This document shows positions 18,704 to 28,373 of a stretch of DNA of 64,000 bases, piece by piece. A program made the position numbers and the translations under genes. Source of the DNA: an uncultured Hyphomonas sp. (GTDB lineage: Bacteria > Pseudomonadota > Alphaproteobacteria > Caulobacterales > Hyphomonadaceae); contig NZ_OY782759.1 of assembly GCF_963678195.1 (NCBI RefSeq), positions 2,728,001-2,792,000 of the forward strand, given 5' to 3'. Numbering within the stretch: position 1 is the stretch's first letter; every line of letters starts with the position of its first letter. The notes beneath the pieces are model-generated. The model did no database searches and had not been told where the DNA came from. It saw only the letters and a program-made list of their open reading frames with translations.

Positions 18704-19339
18704 CTATTCTGAAGAGGTGTTGTCGGTCTGGTCACCGGACGCGTCTTCCGATGCGGTCTCTTCTTTCAGGTTTTCCCTCAGGGCGCGCAGCCGTTCCCGG
18801 TAGTGTTCGGCATCGCCATATTCCGAGAACCCGGCATAGCGCGCATGCGAGCCGATCACGCGGCGCGCCTGCTTGATCGGGCACCAGTATTGTTCGGTGC
18901 GCGCGGCCACTTCCCGGACATAGGCGATGACGCCATTCGCGTAGGAGCAATAGGCGCAGTTCAGTTTCTCCATCGCATTCAGATAAGCGAGGCTTTTGCG
19001 GTCGAACACCAGATAGTCCCGTCGCCTGACCTGCGGGATGCCATAAACCCGGAAACAGATGGCCTGATACAAAGACACCCAGAGATCCAGCAAGACAAAG
19101 ACCACGATCAGGGAGTAGATGACCGGCGCCGTCACCACGACCCAGAAACGCGCACTCAACAGGTAGGGGATCAGAGCCTTCCGCAACTCGATATGCCGGC
19201 GGATCACTTCCTGATCAAACAGGACCCGGCCGCGCTCCATACCAAATCGGAATCCCGCCCGCTTCTTGGCGAACTCGGCCTCAAGCTCCAGTTCAAGCTC
19301 ATGGATCCGGCCAAGGATCCGGTCTGTGTGGTCTGACAT
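18704..19339 (-). CDS. Conserved inner-membrane protein of unknown function (LNCxYCSYANG family)
   Basis: 211 residues. An N-terminal helical segment rich in Glu/Arg (residues 8-55) is followed by a hydrophobic hairpin-like stretch (about 64-95), then a soluble part with LNCAYCSYANG (Cys128, Cys131) and EQYWCPIKQARR (Cys153), and an acidic tail. I recognise the cysteine motifs as a conserved proteobacterial protein of unknown role. The three invariant-looking cysteines suggest a metal, heme or disulfide site, but this is inference. It is convergent with metG. Confidence 0.8.
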   Translation of the reverse strand: MSDHTDRILGRIHELELELEAEFAKKRAGFRFGMERGRVLFDQEVIRRHIELRKALIPYLLSARFWVVVTAPVIYSLIVVFVLLDLWVSLYQAICFRVYGIPQVRRRDYLVFDRKSLAYLNAMEKLNCAYCSYANGVIAYVREVAARTEQYWCPIKQARRVIGSHARYAGFSEYGDAEHYRERLRALRENLKEETASEDASGDQTDNTSSE

Positions 19340-19388
19340 GTTCGCCCGATGCTCCCAGTTGACAGGGGTTATGATCGGGACCCTCCGG

Positions 19389-20042
19389 TCACGATCGTCT
19401 GAAGATGACTGACAGGTTATTCGCCGGCATGTCGATCACCGACTTCAGGCTGAGCCCTGCCGCTTCGGCCAGGGGCACGATCTGCGTATCGAGGTCGCGC
19501 ACGCCCCAGGCCGGGTCACGTGATTTGAGGTTTTCGCTGAACGCCGCGTTCGACGGCGCGATTTCGCCATTGCGGGCGTAGGGGCCGTAGAGGAACAGGT
19601 GCCCGGCGGGCTTCAGCAGGCGGCCGGCCCCGCGCAGCAGGCCCTCCGTCGCTTCAAAAGGCGAGATGTGGACCATGTTCACTGAGACAATCAGGTCCCA
19701 GGCCTTACCTTCAACCTCTCCCCAATTGTCCGATGAGGCGTCAATGGTGAGCGGTCCAGAGAGGCGGTCATGCGCCGCCGCATTGCGCCAGGCCTGCTGG
19801 CTGGCATGGCCGGCCGGATCTATGTCTGAATAGGTCCAGTGCAGCGCCGGAAAGGCATCGGTCAGAAACGCGCCATGCTCGCCCGTACCGGAAGCAATCT
19901 CCAGCACATCACCGGCGGTCAGGCCTTCCGCCGCAAAGACATCCCGGATCGGCTCGCGATTGCGCGCGGTCGACGGTGCGTAGCGCCGGCCATCGCCGCC
20001 ATCTTCGCGTTGCTCCATCGCGACAGGCCGTTTGTCAGCCAT
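19389..20042 (-). CDS. DUF938 family SAM-dependent methyltransferase-like protein
   Basis: 217 residues. N-terminal RRYAPSTARNREPI is the DUF938 signature, followed by a Rossmann SAM site VLEIASGTGEHGAFL and DLIVSVNMVHISP, then LFLYGPYARNGEIAPSN. The substrate is unknown for this family. Its start overlaps the stop of the upstream aldo/keto reductase by 8 bp, so the two are co-transcribed. Confidence 0.88.
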   Translation of the reverse strand: MADKRPVAMEQREDGGDGRRYAPSTARNREPIRDVFAAEGLTAGDVLEIASGTGEHGAFLTDAFPALHWTYSDIDPAGHASQQAWRNAAAHDRLSGPLTIDASSDNWGEVEGKAWDLIVSVNMVHISPFEATEGLLRGAGRLLKPAGHLFLYGPYARNGEIAPSNAAFSENLKSRDPAWGVRDLDTQIVPLAEAAGLSLKSVIDMPANNLSVIFRRS

Positions 20043-21051
20043 TCGCCTTCTCGAAATCGTACATCTCGGTCGTCACGGTTGCCTGCCCCACCCTGTTATA
20101 GCGCGGGCCGACCGCCCGCTCCGGCGCGAAATGCGCATCGAGGCGCGCAACCTGCTCTGGCGTCAAAGTCACCTCCGCTGCGCGGAAGTTTTCCTCAAGA
20201 TGCTTCAGGTTCGTCGTGCCGGGAATGGGCAGCACGTTCGGCCCCTTTGCCAGCGTCCAGGCGAGGGCAAGCTGGGCGACGGAACAACCGGCCTCCTCTG
20301 CCATGGTTCTGGCCTCAGCCAGCAGCGGCAGGTTGCCCGAATAATACTCCGGCCTGAAGCGCGGGAATGCGCGGATGCGCATATCCGTTTCGTGGAAGTT
20401 TGCCGGGTCCGCAGGCGGGTCCGCGAGGAAGCCGCGGCCAACAGGCGAGAAGGCCACAAGGGCTGTGCCCAGTTCCTCACAGGCCTGCATGACCGCAATC
20501 TCCGGATTGCGTACCCAGAGCGAGTATTCGGACTGCATCGCGGCGATGGGATGCACAGCCGCCGCGCGGCGCAGGTCTTCTGCCCCCATTTCCGACAGGC
20601 CCGCGAACCGGATCTTTCCCGCGGCCACAAGATTCGCCAGTGCGCCGACGGAATCTTCGATGGGCACATTCGGATCGGGCCGGTGCAGGTAGTAGAGATC
20701 GATCACATCGGTCTTCAGGCGCTTCAGGCTCGCCTCGCAGGCGGCCTTGATCGCCTCCGGCCGGCCATCCAGGACGCGCTCACCATCGCGGACGTCCAGC
20801 ACGCACTTGCTGGCCAGGAAATATTCCTGGCGCCGGTGGCCAAGCGCCTCGCCGATCAGCTGCTCACTTCGGCCGACGCCATAGATCGTCGCAGTGTCGA
20901 GAAAATCGTATCCAAGATCGAGCGACCGGGTGAGGAGCGCCTTTGCCTCCTCCTCCGGGAGCGGCGGCCCATAGGCATGACAAATGTTCATGCAGCCAAG
21001 GCCGACCGGGTACACGTCCCGGTCTCCGATCTTGCGGCGTTGTACGCTCAT
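20035..21051 (-). CDS. Aldo/keto reductase
   Basis: 338-residue (beta/alpha)8 NADPH-dependent reductase. The tetrad is visible as Asp in YDFLDTATIYG with the Tyr four residues on, Lys in YFLASKCV, and His in YYLHRPDP; the cofactor end is PIPGTTNLKHLEENF. It resembles the YakC/AKR13-type enzymes that reduce small aldehydes. It sits 4 bp after the acyl-CoA synthetase gene and overlaps the DUF938 gene, suggesting a three-gene unit; the physiological substrate cannot be told. Confidence 0.92.
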   Translation of the reverse strand: MSVQRRKIGDRDVYPVGLGCMNICHAYGPPLPEEEAKALLTRSLDLGYDFLDTATIYGVGRSEQLIGEALGHRRQEYFLASKCVLDVRDGERVLDGRPEAIKAACEASLKRLKTDVIDLYYLHRPDPNVPIEDSVGALANLVAAGKIRFAGLSEMGAEDLRRAAAVHPIAAMQSEYSLWVRNPEIAVMQACEELGTALVAFSPVGRGFLADPPADPANFHETDMRIRAFPRFRPEYYSGNLPLLAEARTMAEEAGCSVAQLALAWTLAKGPNVLPIPGTTNLKHLEENFRAAEVTLTPEQVARLDAHFAPERAVGPRYNRVGQATVTTEMYDFEKANG

Positions 21052-21055
21052 TCAA

Positions 21056-22807
21056 TTACCCCCGTGGTGTGAACTGCTCCCGCAATTCCTTTTTCAGGAT
21101 CTTGCCGTTGGCATTGCGCGGCAGCGGCTCGTCCATGAAGTGGATCTCGACCGGCACCTTGAACGCCGCCAGCTGATTGGCGACGTGGGCGCGTAGTTGG
21201 TCCTCGGTCACGTTCATGCCAGGCTTCAGCTGGACGACGGCGCCAACCTCTTCACCCAGCACCTTGTGCGGAATACCGACAACGGCCGCGTCCATCACGG
21301 CCGGATGGTCGTAAAGCGCGCTTTCCACTTCGATGCTGTAGATGTTCTCACCGCCGCGGATCAGCATGTCCTTGGCGCGGTCGACCAGGTAGAGGAAGCC
21401 CTCTTCGTCCAGACGCGCCAGGTCTCCGGTCACGACCCAGCCATTGCGGAACGTTTCTGCCGTGGCGTCCGGACGGTTCCAGTAGAGCTTGCAGTTCGAC
21501 GGGCTCTTGCACCACAGCTCGCCGACTTCGCCGGCGGGCATTTCCTTGCCGTCCGGATCGCATATCTTAAGCTCCACGGCGGACGGCGGCGCGCCCGCGC
21601 TTGTCGGGCGATTCACATAGTCTTCGCCGATATTCAGCGTCACGGTTGCGCAGGTTTCCGTCATGCCCCAGCCATTGCCGGGTGCCGCGTTCGGGAGGCG
21701 GCGTTTGATCGTGGAGACGAGTTCCGGCGCAGACGGTGCGCCGCCATAGGAGACGACCTCAATCGAGGACAGGTCATACTTCTCGCGGTCCGGGTGCTCC
21801 AGCACCTGCCAGGCGATTGCCGGCACGCCGCCAATGGTGGAGATGCGCTCGCGCTCGATGATCGGAAGGGCTTCGGATGCGTCCCATTTGTACATGGTCA
21901 CGATCTTGTCGCCGCGCAGAGCGGTCGGGACCAGAATCGCGAAGGAACCGGTGGCGTGGAAGAACGGGATCGACATCAGCGTCGCCCGCGTCACCTCAGG
22001 ATCCGGCTCAGGCACAGCCTCGCCTTTGCGCAGGTACATGCGGGCCTGACAGGTCAGCGAGTTGAACATGTTGGCGATGACGGCGCGGTGGGTCGCAAGC
22101 GCCCCTTTCGGCTTACCCGTCGTGCCCGACGTGTACATGATCGTGGCATCGTCGTCCGGGCCGATCTCGACATCCGGCATGCCGATGTCTGCCAGGTCCG
22201 CCCAGGAATTGGCCGGACCGATCGCATCTTCCATCGAGGACACGCAGGGATGGTTGTGCTCGTCGCCCGGTTCACGCGCGATGATGACGTGCTTCAGATC
22301 CGGCAGGCCGCTCAGATGCTCATGGATACGCTCGAAGATCTGCGGATCGACGACCGCAGCCTTCACGCCAGCGAAGGACAGGCCGTATTCCAGCTCTTCG
22401 CCAGTCCACCAGGAATTCATAGGCGTGGCAATCGCCCCGAGGCTCAGCGCAGCATAGAAAGCCACCGGCCATTGCGGATAGTTCCGCATGACCACAGCCA
22501 CGCGGTCCCCCTTTGTGATGCCATACTTGTCGCGCAGCGTTGCAGCGAAATGCTCCACCGCACGAAGCATCGCCTTATAGGTCACCCGCTCGTCCTTGTA
22601 GACGATATAGTCCCGGTCCGGATGCGTCATCGCAGCGAGGAACAGGATCGAATGGATGTTCGGCGGCGCGTTCGAGTAGCCCTTCGACGGGACACCATCG
22701 ATCACGGTGTCTTCTACCTGAACCGGAGAACCGGGTGCCGCTAAAGCGGCGTTGGCCTCAGCGATGGACATGGCGGGCCAGTTGGGGGGAAGCAGCTCAG
22801 ATGACAT
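21056..22807 (-). CDS. Acyl-CoA synthetase (class I adenylate-forming)
   Basis: 583 residues from the ATG at 22807; the frame stays open to 22855 but the extra 16 residues lack support. The P-loop TIMYTSGTTGKPKGA, the A5-type GWGMTETCATVT, GWVVTGDLARLDEEGFLYLVDR and the C-terminal NGKILKKELR lysine motif are all present. It activates a carboxylic acid, probably a fatty or aromatic acid, with ATP and CoA. An unusual N-terminal stretch (SIAEANAALAAPGSPVQVED) is shared with a subgroup of long/medium-chain ligases. Confidence 0.92.
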   Translation of the reverse strand: MSSELLPPNWPAMSIAEANAALAAPGSPVQVEDTVIDGVPSKGYSNAPPNIHSILFLAAMTHPDRDYIVYKDERVTYKAMLRAVEHFAATLRDKYGITKGDRVAVVMRNYPQWPVAFYAALSLGAIATPMNSWWTGEELEYGLSFAGVKAAVVDPQIFERIHEHLSGLPDLKHVIIAREPGDEHNHPCVSSMEDAIGPANSWADLADIGMPDVEIGPDDDATIMYTSGTTGKPKGALATHRAVIANMFNSLTCQARMYLRKGEAVPEPDPEVTRATLMSIPFFHATGSFAILVPTALRGDKIVTMYKWDASEALPIIERERISTIGGVPAIAWQVLEHPDREKYDLSSIEVVSYGGAPSAPELVSTIKRRLPNAAPGNGWGMTETCATVTLNIGEDYVNRPTSAGAPPSAVELKICDPDGKEMPAGEVGELWCKSPSNCKLYWNRPDATAETFRNGWVVTGDLARLDEEGFLYLVDRAKDMLIRGGENIYSIEVESALYDHPAVMDAAVVGIPHKVLGEEVGAVVQLKPGMNVTEDQLRAHVANQLAAFKVPVEIHFMDEPLPRNANGKILKKELREQFTPRG

Positions 22808-22983
22808 GGGTTTCCTCGGGCAGGTTATGTGGTTCGCGCCACACAACCACGCCAAGGGCCGGGTTTGAAGAGGCCGCAGAGCCGCGGATCAGGGATTCTG
22901 CGCCCTTACCTTGCGGAAAGAACTGCGGAAATATCCCTGAACCGCGCGCGAGAGCTGCAATAAATCCTACAGCTTCAGAAGCT

Positions 22984-23634
22984 TTACTTGCCGAAATCGC
23001 AGAAGCGGAGCTCGTGATAGGTTCCGTCCGGCTCTGTCACGTCATAGGCGCGGCCGGTCAGGGCATCGCCCTCACACAGGTAGCCGATCTGATACATGGC
23101 CAGCAGGGCCTGATTGTCCGGCGTCAGGTCGTTGGCGATCATCAGGTCGATGGCATCGTCGTGACGGCCAAGTTCCATGAGGATGTTGAACTTCTGGGTC
23201 CGGGTCGTTTCCGGCTGGGCAAGCAGCGCGTTCAGCGACGTCGCCTTGCCGCGGGCGCTGTCCAGCATGGAGGCAGCTGCCGTGCTCCACTCCGTATCGC
23301 TATAGTCCGCCAGGATCTCTTCGAAGTCCTCGATGGCGCCCATCGTGTCATAGCCGTTCTCGCCAAAGCGCAGCTCACCGCGGCGGTAGAGAACTTCCGC
23401 CATCTGCTCGCGGTTGAGCGACGGGTCGCCGGTCAGCTGTGTCAGCCGGTCGATGGCCGCCTGGGTGTTGCCGCCGGTGACCAGTTCCTCGACGGTCTGC
23501 ATCGCCAGTTCGTAGGGCGAGACGACGGTTGTGGTCGAAACCGCGGCGGCAGTCTCGGCAGCCGGGGCGGGTGTGGAGCTGCAGGCCGCAAGGACGAGCG
23601 CGGATGCGGCGGCGGAGAGGCTGAGGCGAATCAT
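22984..23634 (-). CDS. Lipoprotein with TPR-like helices
   Basis: 216 residues from MIRLSLSAAASALVLAACSS; the longer open frame upstream is basic and unlike coding sequence. Lipobox LAAC puts the lipidated Cys at residue 18. The mature protein is helical, with TPR-like repeats (AAIDRLTQLTGDPSLNREQMAEVLYRRGELRFGENGYDTMGAIEDFEEILADY). The C-terminal part ends in CDFGK and has a second Cys in GYLCEGDAL. It is a paralogue of the next gene upstream. Function is unknown; probably an envelope scaffold. Confidence 0.82.
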   Translation of the reverse strand: MIRLSLSAAASALVLAACSSTPAPAAETAAAVSTTTVVSPYELAMQTVEELVTGGNTQAAIDRLTQLTGDPSLNREQMAEVLYRRGELRFGENGYDTMGAIEDFEEILADYSDTEWSTAAASMLDSARGKATSLNALLAQPETTRTQKFNILMELGRHDDAIDLMIANDLTPDNQALLAMYQIGYLCEGDALTGRAYDVTEPDGTYHELRFCDFGK

Positions 23635-23746
23635 GATCGGTAGCTCCGTATAGGCAGATTTGGGCAGGCAGGTTGAGGCCATGACCCTGTTGTTAGACGC
23701 GCAACACGTACGGCGGCAGGGCCGGATTGTGAATTTTGTGTGGTCT

Positions 23747-24388
23747 TTACGACCCGGCGTCCGCTTCCCCTGCCCCGGTTTCGACCGGTTGCGGCAGCGG
23801 ACTGCACCATGTGAGGCCTTCGAGCCAGGCACGTGGCTCTCCGGCGCCCTGCACCGGCCCGCCTTCCCCGTCGGCGCCGCAGATGAAACCGGCATCCTTC
23901 AGCTTCCGCGTCTGCTCTTCATTCGGGCTGAGACCCGCACTGTGATAGCGGCGGGCGGGCACGTCCCGCTCACCCAGCGTCCAGGACACGTCGAACCATT
24001 GCGGCAGGGTCAGCATATAGCTGAGGCGCGGCTCCAGCGCTTCGAGATCTGAGCGGGCGAGGTCCAGCTCGATCTTCGCCTGCCCGGCGCGCGGATGATC
24101 CGGGGCGAGCGCCAGCATGGCTTCAAAATCGGCCACGGCACCGCGCCGGTTATCCCCGGCCAGACGGCGCAGGCTGGCGCGCTGGTAAAGCGCCTCGGCA
24201 CGCTGCTCCGGCTTCAGCTGCGGATCGGCCAGCAGCTGCGTCAGGGCGGCATCCTCCTGATAGGGGTTGCCCGCTGCCTGCGCCGCAGCAAGCCGGTCAG
24301 CGAAAGGAATGGCCGGCTCTGGCGCTGAGGCACAGGCGGCAGCGGCGACAAGCATCAGTGTCGCCAGAAAGGAACGGTATGAACGCAT
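23747..24388 (-). CDS. Lipoprotein with TPR-like helices, paralogue of the downstream gene
   Basis: 213 residues from MRSYRSFLATLMLVAAAACAS; lipidated Cys19 predicted in the sequence AAAC. Central residues (AALTQLLADPQLKPEQRAEALYQRASLRRLAGDNRRGAVADFEAMLALAPDHP) match the neighbouring lipoprotein in motif order, and both end with two cysteines (GFICGAD, TWCSPLP). A tandem duplication is likely. The 112-bp gap to the next gene would allow co-transcription. Function unknown. Confidence 0.82.
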   Translation of the reverse strand: MRSYRSFLATLMLVAAAACASAPEPAIPFADRLAAAQAAGNPYQEDAALTQLLADPQLKPEQRAEALYQRASLRRLAGDNRRGAVADFEAMLALAPDHPRAGQAKIELDLARSDLEALEPRLSYMLTLPQWFDVSWTLGERDVPARRYHSAGLSPNEEQTRKLKDAGFICGADGEGGPVQGAGEPRAWLEGLTWCSPLPQPVETGAGEADAGS

Positions 24389-24400
24389 GGAGGCACCTAA

Positions 24401-24415
24401 CCGGGCTTCGCCCGG
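24401..24415 (-). other. Short GC hairpin in the leader of the lipoprotein gene
   Basis: Perfect CCGGGC / GCCCGG stem with a three-base loop, 12 bp upstream of the lipoprotein ATG. It has no T-tract, so it is not a typical terminator; it may affect leader stability or translation. Confidence 0.35.
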
Positions 24416-24470
24416 ACCCGCAAATTGCATTTCAGTTAGGCGCAGGAATCAGGCCGGGATAAGGCCCGGA

Positions 24471-26393
24471 TCAGGCTCTGGCGAGGCGCTCGATCTCGGC
24501 AATATCGCCCCGTCCCAGCGCCTCGATGGCGCGGGCAGCAATGTGCCGGGCGTTGAGGCCGGCGGCCTCATACATGTTGTAGGGCGTATCCTGATCCTGG
24601 AACACATCCGGCAGGGTCATCGGCCGGATCTTCAGACCACTGTCGAGTCCGCCGCTGCGGGCGAGGTATTCCAGCACAAAGCTGCAGAAGCCGCCGGTGG
24701 CGCCTTCCTCGATCGTGATCAGCACTTCGTGCTCTTTCGCGAGGCGGTCGACCAGTTCGGTATCCAGCGGCTTGGCAAAGCGGGCATCGGCCACCGTTGC
24801 CGACAGGCCTTGTGCGGCCAGCATGTCCGCCGCCTTCATCGCTTCACCAAGGCGCGCGCCGTAGGACAGGATCGCAATGGCCGTACCTTCACGGATCACC
24901 CGGCCCTTGCCGATTTCCAGCGGCGTCAGGACCTCCGGCATATCAACGCCGGCACCTTCGCCGCGCGGATAGCGGAAGGCACTCGGCCGGTCGTCGATTT
25001 CCAGCGAGGTCAGCACCATGCGGGCCAGTTCCGCCTCATCGCCGGCCGCCATGCAGATCATGCCCGGCAGCGCGCCGAGATAGCCGATGTCGAAACTTCC
25101 GGCATGGGTTGCCCCGTCCGCGCCAACCAGGCCCGCCCGGTCAATCGCGAAGCGGACCGGCAGTTTCTGGATCGCCACGTCATGCACGACCTGATCGTAG
25201 CCGCGCTGGAGGAAGGTCGAATAGATCGCGCAGAACGGCTTCAGGCCATCTGCCGCGAGACCGGCCGCGAAGGTGACGGCGTGCTGTTCGGCGATGCCGA
25301 CATCGAAATGACGGTCAGGATATTTCGCAGCGAAGATGTCTGTGGACGTGCCCGACGGCATGGCCGCCGTGATCGCGCAGATCTTGTCGTCTGTCTCCGC
25401 CAGCTGCGTCAGCGTCTGGCCGAACACCTTCTGGTAGGCTGGCGCCTTCGGTTTCGGCTTGGATTGTTCGCCGGTGATGACCGAGAATTTCGAGACGCCG
25501 TGATACTTGTCGGCAGAGTTCTCCGCCGGGGCATAGCCTTTGCCCTTTTGCGTGACGACATGGATCAGGATCGGCCCGTCCCGCATCGCCTGCACGTTTT
25601 CGAGAATCGGGATCAACACGTCGAGGTCATGCCCGTCGACCGGGCCGACATAATAGAAGCCGAGTTCCTCGAACAGCGTGCCGCCCATGGCGAAGCCGCG
25701 CAGGAATTCCTCGGCGCGGCGGGCCGGGCTTTCGAGGCCCATCGGCGCAACGAATTTCTTCGCAATCCGGCGCAGGCCACGATAGGGCCGCGAGGAAACG
25801 AGCTGCGAGAGGTGGTTGCTCATCGCGCCGACCGGCGGGGCGATGGACATGTCATTGTCATTGAGGATGACGATCAGGCGTGACTTGTCGGCGCCCGCAT
25901 TGTTCATCGCCTCATAAGCCATGCCGGCAGACATGGAACCGTCACCGATCACCGCGATGACGCTGGAGTTCTCATCCTGAATGTCCCGCGCCTTGGCAAA
26001 GCCGAGCCCGGCCGAGATCGACGTCGCCGCATGGGCCGCACCGAACGGATCGTACTCGCTCTCGGAGCGCTTGGTGAAACCGGAAAGGCCGCCGCCCTGG
26101 CGCAGGGTGCGCATCTGGTCGCGCCGTCCGGTCAGGATCTTGTGGGGATAGCACTGGTGGCCGACATCCCAGATCAGCTTGTCCTTCGGCGTGTTGAACA
26201 CCGAATGGATCGCCACGGTCAGCTCGACCACGCCGAGCCCGGAGCCGAGGTGCCCGCCGGTGACCGAAACCACGTCGATCACCTCTTCGCGCACTTCATT
26301 CGCGATCTGTTTCAGCTCCGCCCGGGAACGGCCTTTCAGGTCGTCAGGGGAGTCGATCGCGTCGAGCAGGCGGTTGGGTCGGATGTCGGTCAT
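24471..26393 (-). CDS. dxs: 1-deoxy-D-xylulose-5-phosphate synthase
   Basis: 640 residues, the standard Dxs length. N-terminal [17 protein letters not shown] and the TPP motif [18 protein letters not shown]...[13 protein letters not shown] are followed by the pyrimidine domain ([15 protein letters not shown]) and C-terminal domain. It condenses pyruvate and glyceraldehyde 3-phosphate, the first step of the MEP isoprenoid pathway. It is the last gene of xseB-ispA-dxs, an order seen in many proteobacteria. Confidence 0.98.
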   Translation of the reverse strand: MTDIRPNRLLDAIDSPDDLKGRSRAELKQIANEVREEVIDVVSVTGGHLGSGLGVVELTVAIHSVFNTPKDKLIWDVGHQCYPHKILTGRRDQMRTLRQGGGLSGFTKRSESEYDPFGAAHAATSISAGLGFAKARDIQDENSSVIAVIGDGSMSAGMAYEAMNNAGADKSRLIVILNDNDMSIAPPVGAMSNHLSQLVSSRPYRGLRRIAKKFVAPMGLESPARRAEEFLRGFAMGGTLFEELGFYYVGPVDGHDLDVLIPILENVQAMRDGPILIHVVTQKGKGYAPAENSADKYHGVSKFSVITGEQSKPKPKAPAYQKVFGQTLTQLAETDDKICAITAAMPSGTSTDIFAAKYPDRHFDVGIAEQHAVTFAAGLAADGLKPFCAIYSTFLQRGYDQVVHDVAIQKLPVRFAIDRAGLVGADGATHAGSFDIGYLGALPGMICMAAGDEAELARMVLTSLEIDDRPSAFRYPRGEGAGVDMPEVLTPLEIGKGRVIREGTAIAILSYGARLGEAMKAADMLAAQGLSATVADARFAKPLDTELVDRLAKEHEVLITIEEGATGGFCSFVLEYLARSGGLDSGLKIRPMTLPDVFQDQDTPYNMYEAAGLNARHIAARAIEALGRGDIAEIERLARA

Positions 26394-26432
26394 CGTTCTG
26401 TCGGACCTTTTGGGTGACGGCTTTCTGTCTGT

Positions 26433-27329
26433 CTAGTGTGTTCTATCAAGAACAAAATCGACTGATTGCAGCAGTATATTGGCCTTTTCGCGGAAAATAG
26501 CGAGGTGTTCCTTCGCCTGCTCGGCCAGCAGCTGCACTCTCTGGCGTGCACCGTCTATGCCCAGAATCGTAACAAAATTAGCCTTTCCGGCGTCTTCATC
26601 CTTGGCCAGAGCCTTGCCGACACGGCTTTCATCGCCGGTCGCGTCGAGCAGGTCGTCGGCAATCTGGTAGGCCAGGCCAAGATCGTTCGAGAAGCCTGCC
26701 AGCGCGCTGCGCTCATGCTCGCGGGCGCCGCCGATGATTCCCGCCGCCTCAGTGGCGTAGGAGATCAGCGCGCCGGTTTTCAGGCGCTGCATGCGGGTAA
26801 TCGTGTTCAGGTCGCGCGGGCTGTCGCTTTCCAGCATGTCGATCATCTGGCCGCCCACCATGCCTCGCGCGCCGGATGCATCCGCCAGCCGCTCGATCAG
26901 CAGGGCACGCACTTCGGCATCGCCATGCGTCTCCCGGGAAGCGAGAATCTTAAAAGCCAGCGTCAGCAGCGCGTCGCCTGCCAGAACGGCCGTGGCCTCA
27001 TCGAAAGCCTTGTGCACCGTCGGCTGCCCGCGGCGGAAATCGTCATCGTCCATGCAGGGCAGATCGTCATGCACCAGCGAGTAGCAGTGCACGCATTCCA
27101 GCGCCGCCGCCGCCCGCAGGAGCGACTTTTCCGGGGCATCGAACATGGCACCGGCTTCCAGCAGGAAGAACGGCCGCATGCGTTTTCCATTGGCGAGGGC
27201 GGCATGGCGCATCGCGCGCATCAGGTCCGCCTCCGGGCCCGAGGCAGGCGGGATCAGATGATCCAGCGCCACGGTCACCTTGTCGGCAACTTCCTTCAGG
27301 CGAAGGTCGAAGTCGATCACGTCCGCCAT
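26433..27329 (-). CDS. ispA: Farnesyl/geranyl diphosphate synthase
   Basis: 298-residue all-helical prenyl synthase. First aspartate-rich motif HDDLPCMDDDDFRRG, second motif DDLLDATGD, and the GGQMIDML helix. It joins isopentenyl diphosphate to allylic diphosphates to make farnesyl diphosphate. It lies 6 bp after xseB and 39 bp before dxs, linking supply and use of isoprenoid precursors in one operon. Confidence 0.96.
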   Translation of the reverse strand: MADVIDFDLRLKEVADKVTVALDHLIPPASGPEADLMRAMRHAALANGKRMRPFFLLEAGAMFDAPEKSLLRAAAALECVHCYSLVHDDLPCMDDDDFRRGQPTVHKAFDEATAVLAGDALLTLAFKILASRETHGDAEVRALLIERLADASGARGMVGGQMIDMLESDSPRDLNTITRMQRLKTGALISYATEAAGIIGGAREHERSALAGFSNDLGLAYQIADDLLDATGDESRVGKALAKDEDAGKANFVTILGIDGARQRVQLLAEQAKEHLAIFREKANILLQSVDFVLDRTH

Positions 27330-27335
27330 GGGGGC

Positions 27336-27581
27336 CTAGTCGAAACTGGCGGGTTCTGTGGTCGTGCCACCTGCCCCCTGGACGATCTGCTCGACCTTCA
27401 GTTCCGCCGATTTCAGCCGCGCTTCGCAATGTGCCTTCAGGGCCGCGCCGCGCTCATAGATGGCAATCGACTTTTCCAGCTCGACCTCACCGGCCTCAAG
27501 CTGGCGTACGATGCCTTCCAGTTCGGCAAGCGCTTCTTCGAAGCTCATCTTGTCGACGGGTTTTTCCTTCGGGTCTGCCAT
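27336..27581 (-). CDS. xseB: Exodeoxyribonuclease VII small subunit
   Basis: 81 residues with the XseB core SFEEALAELEGIVRQLEAGE and LEKSIAIYERGAALKAHCE. It is a helical partner of XseA in a single-strand-specific nuclease. First gene of the xseB-ispA-dxs operon. Confidence 0.95.
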   Translation of the reverse strand: MADPKEKPVDKMSFEEALAELEGIVRQLEAGEVELEKSIAIYERGAALKAHCEARLKSAELKVEQIVQGAGGTTTEPASFD

Positions 27582-27665
27582 ATCGCCTCACGTTTCGGAT
27601 CGCCCGGACACTAGAGCGGTGCCGGGCCCATCACAACCTTTTCCAATTCGATTTCGAACCCGGGA

Positions 27666-28268
27666 TTACCGGTATTCGTAGACGCGGAAACTCCAATAGG
27701 AATCGCCGCCATCGCGCACACATTTCCAGCCGAGCTTTTTCAGCTCCGGCCTGAGCATGCGATTGAACCACCCATGCGCCGCCAGATAGACCTTCGTATC
27801 CACGGAGGCCTCGTGCAGCTTCTGCGCCGCTTCCATCGCCCGCAACCGGGCCTGGACAACGCTTTCCCCGTCCAGCGCGTGGCCGTTCAGCCAGGCGGCG
27901 CGGGCGAGGATGTTCCAGGTCTTCGGCAGGTAGCGCACCTTGGGCAGCATTGGCGGCGGCAGGGGCGCTTCATTGAAGACCGGATCATATTCCGCCTGCA
28001 TGTGCGGGGCCGCACGGGCGGCCGTCTCCTGCGCGCGGATCCGTCCGGAGGCGAAGACGAGGTCTGCATCCTTCACGGCTTCCATCAGGGCGGGAGGCGC
28101 GACCTGGCCTTCGGCCAGCGGGCTTTCCTCGTACCGGGCCCACCAGTCCTTGTACTGGCGCCAGTCAAGCCGCGGCCCAGCCGTGCGGTCCAGCGCAGGC
28201 CTGCCATGACGCGAGACCACGATGGGGCCGCGCCGGTTTGCTGTCGATGTCGTCTCTGGCATCGCCAT
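27666..28268 (-). CDS. Histidine phosphatase superfamily protein
   Basis: 200 residues. The catalytic RHG motif is Arg20-His21-Gly22 (IVVSRHGRP); a second conserved stretch, SGRIRAQETAARA, supplies a phosphate-binding Arg, and YLAAHGWFNRML provides the second catalytic His. The family dephosphorylates small metabolites or phosphoproteins; the substrate is unknown. An in-frame second ATG at residue 3 is equally possible. Confidence 0.88.
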   Translation of the reverse strand: MAMPETTSTANRRGPIVVSRHGRPALDRTAGPRLDWRQYKDWWARYEESPLAEGQVAPPALMEAVKDADLVFASGRIRAQETAARAAPHMQAEYDPVFNEAPLPPPMLPKVRYLPKTWNILARAAWLNGHALDGESVVQARLRAMEAAQKLHEASVDTKVYLAAHGWFNRMLRPELKKLGWKCVRDGGDSYWSFRVYEYR

Positions 28269-28373
28269 CCGGTCCGTTCGTTCTAGTCCGATAGGGTCAG
28301 ATGCCCCGCGAACTTCCAGCCACTAGCGAGGTTGGCCGTAAGCGACAAGGCAGGAATCCCGGCTTTTGGAACC

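Noticed and set aside
20032..21072. Plus-strand open frame opposite the aldo/keto reductase
   Set aside because: Shadow; the minus-strand gene has complete catalytic motifs.
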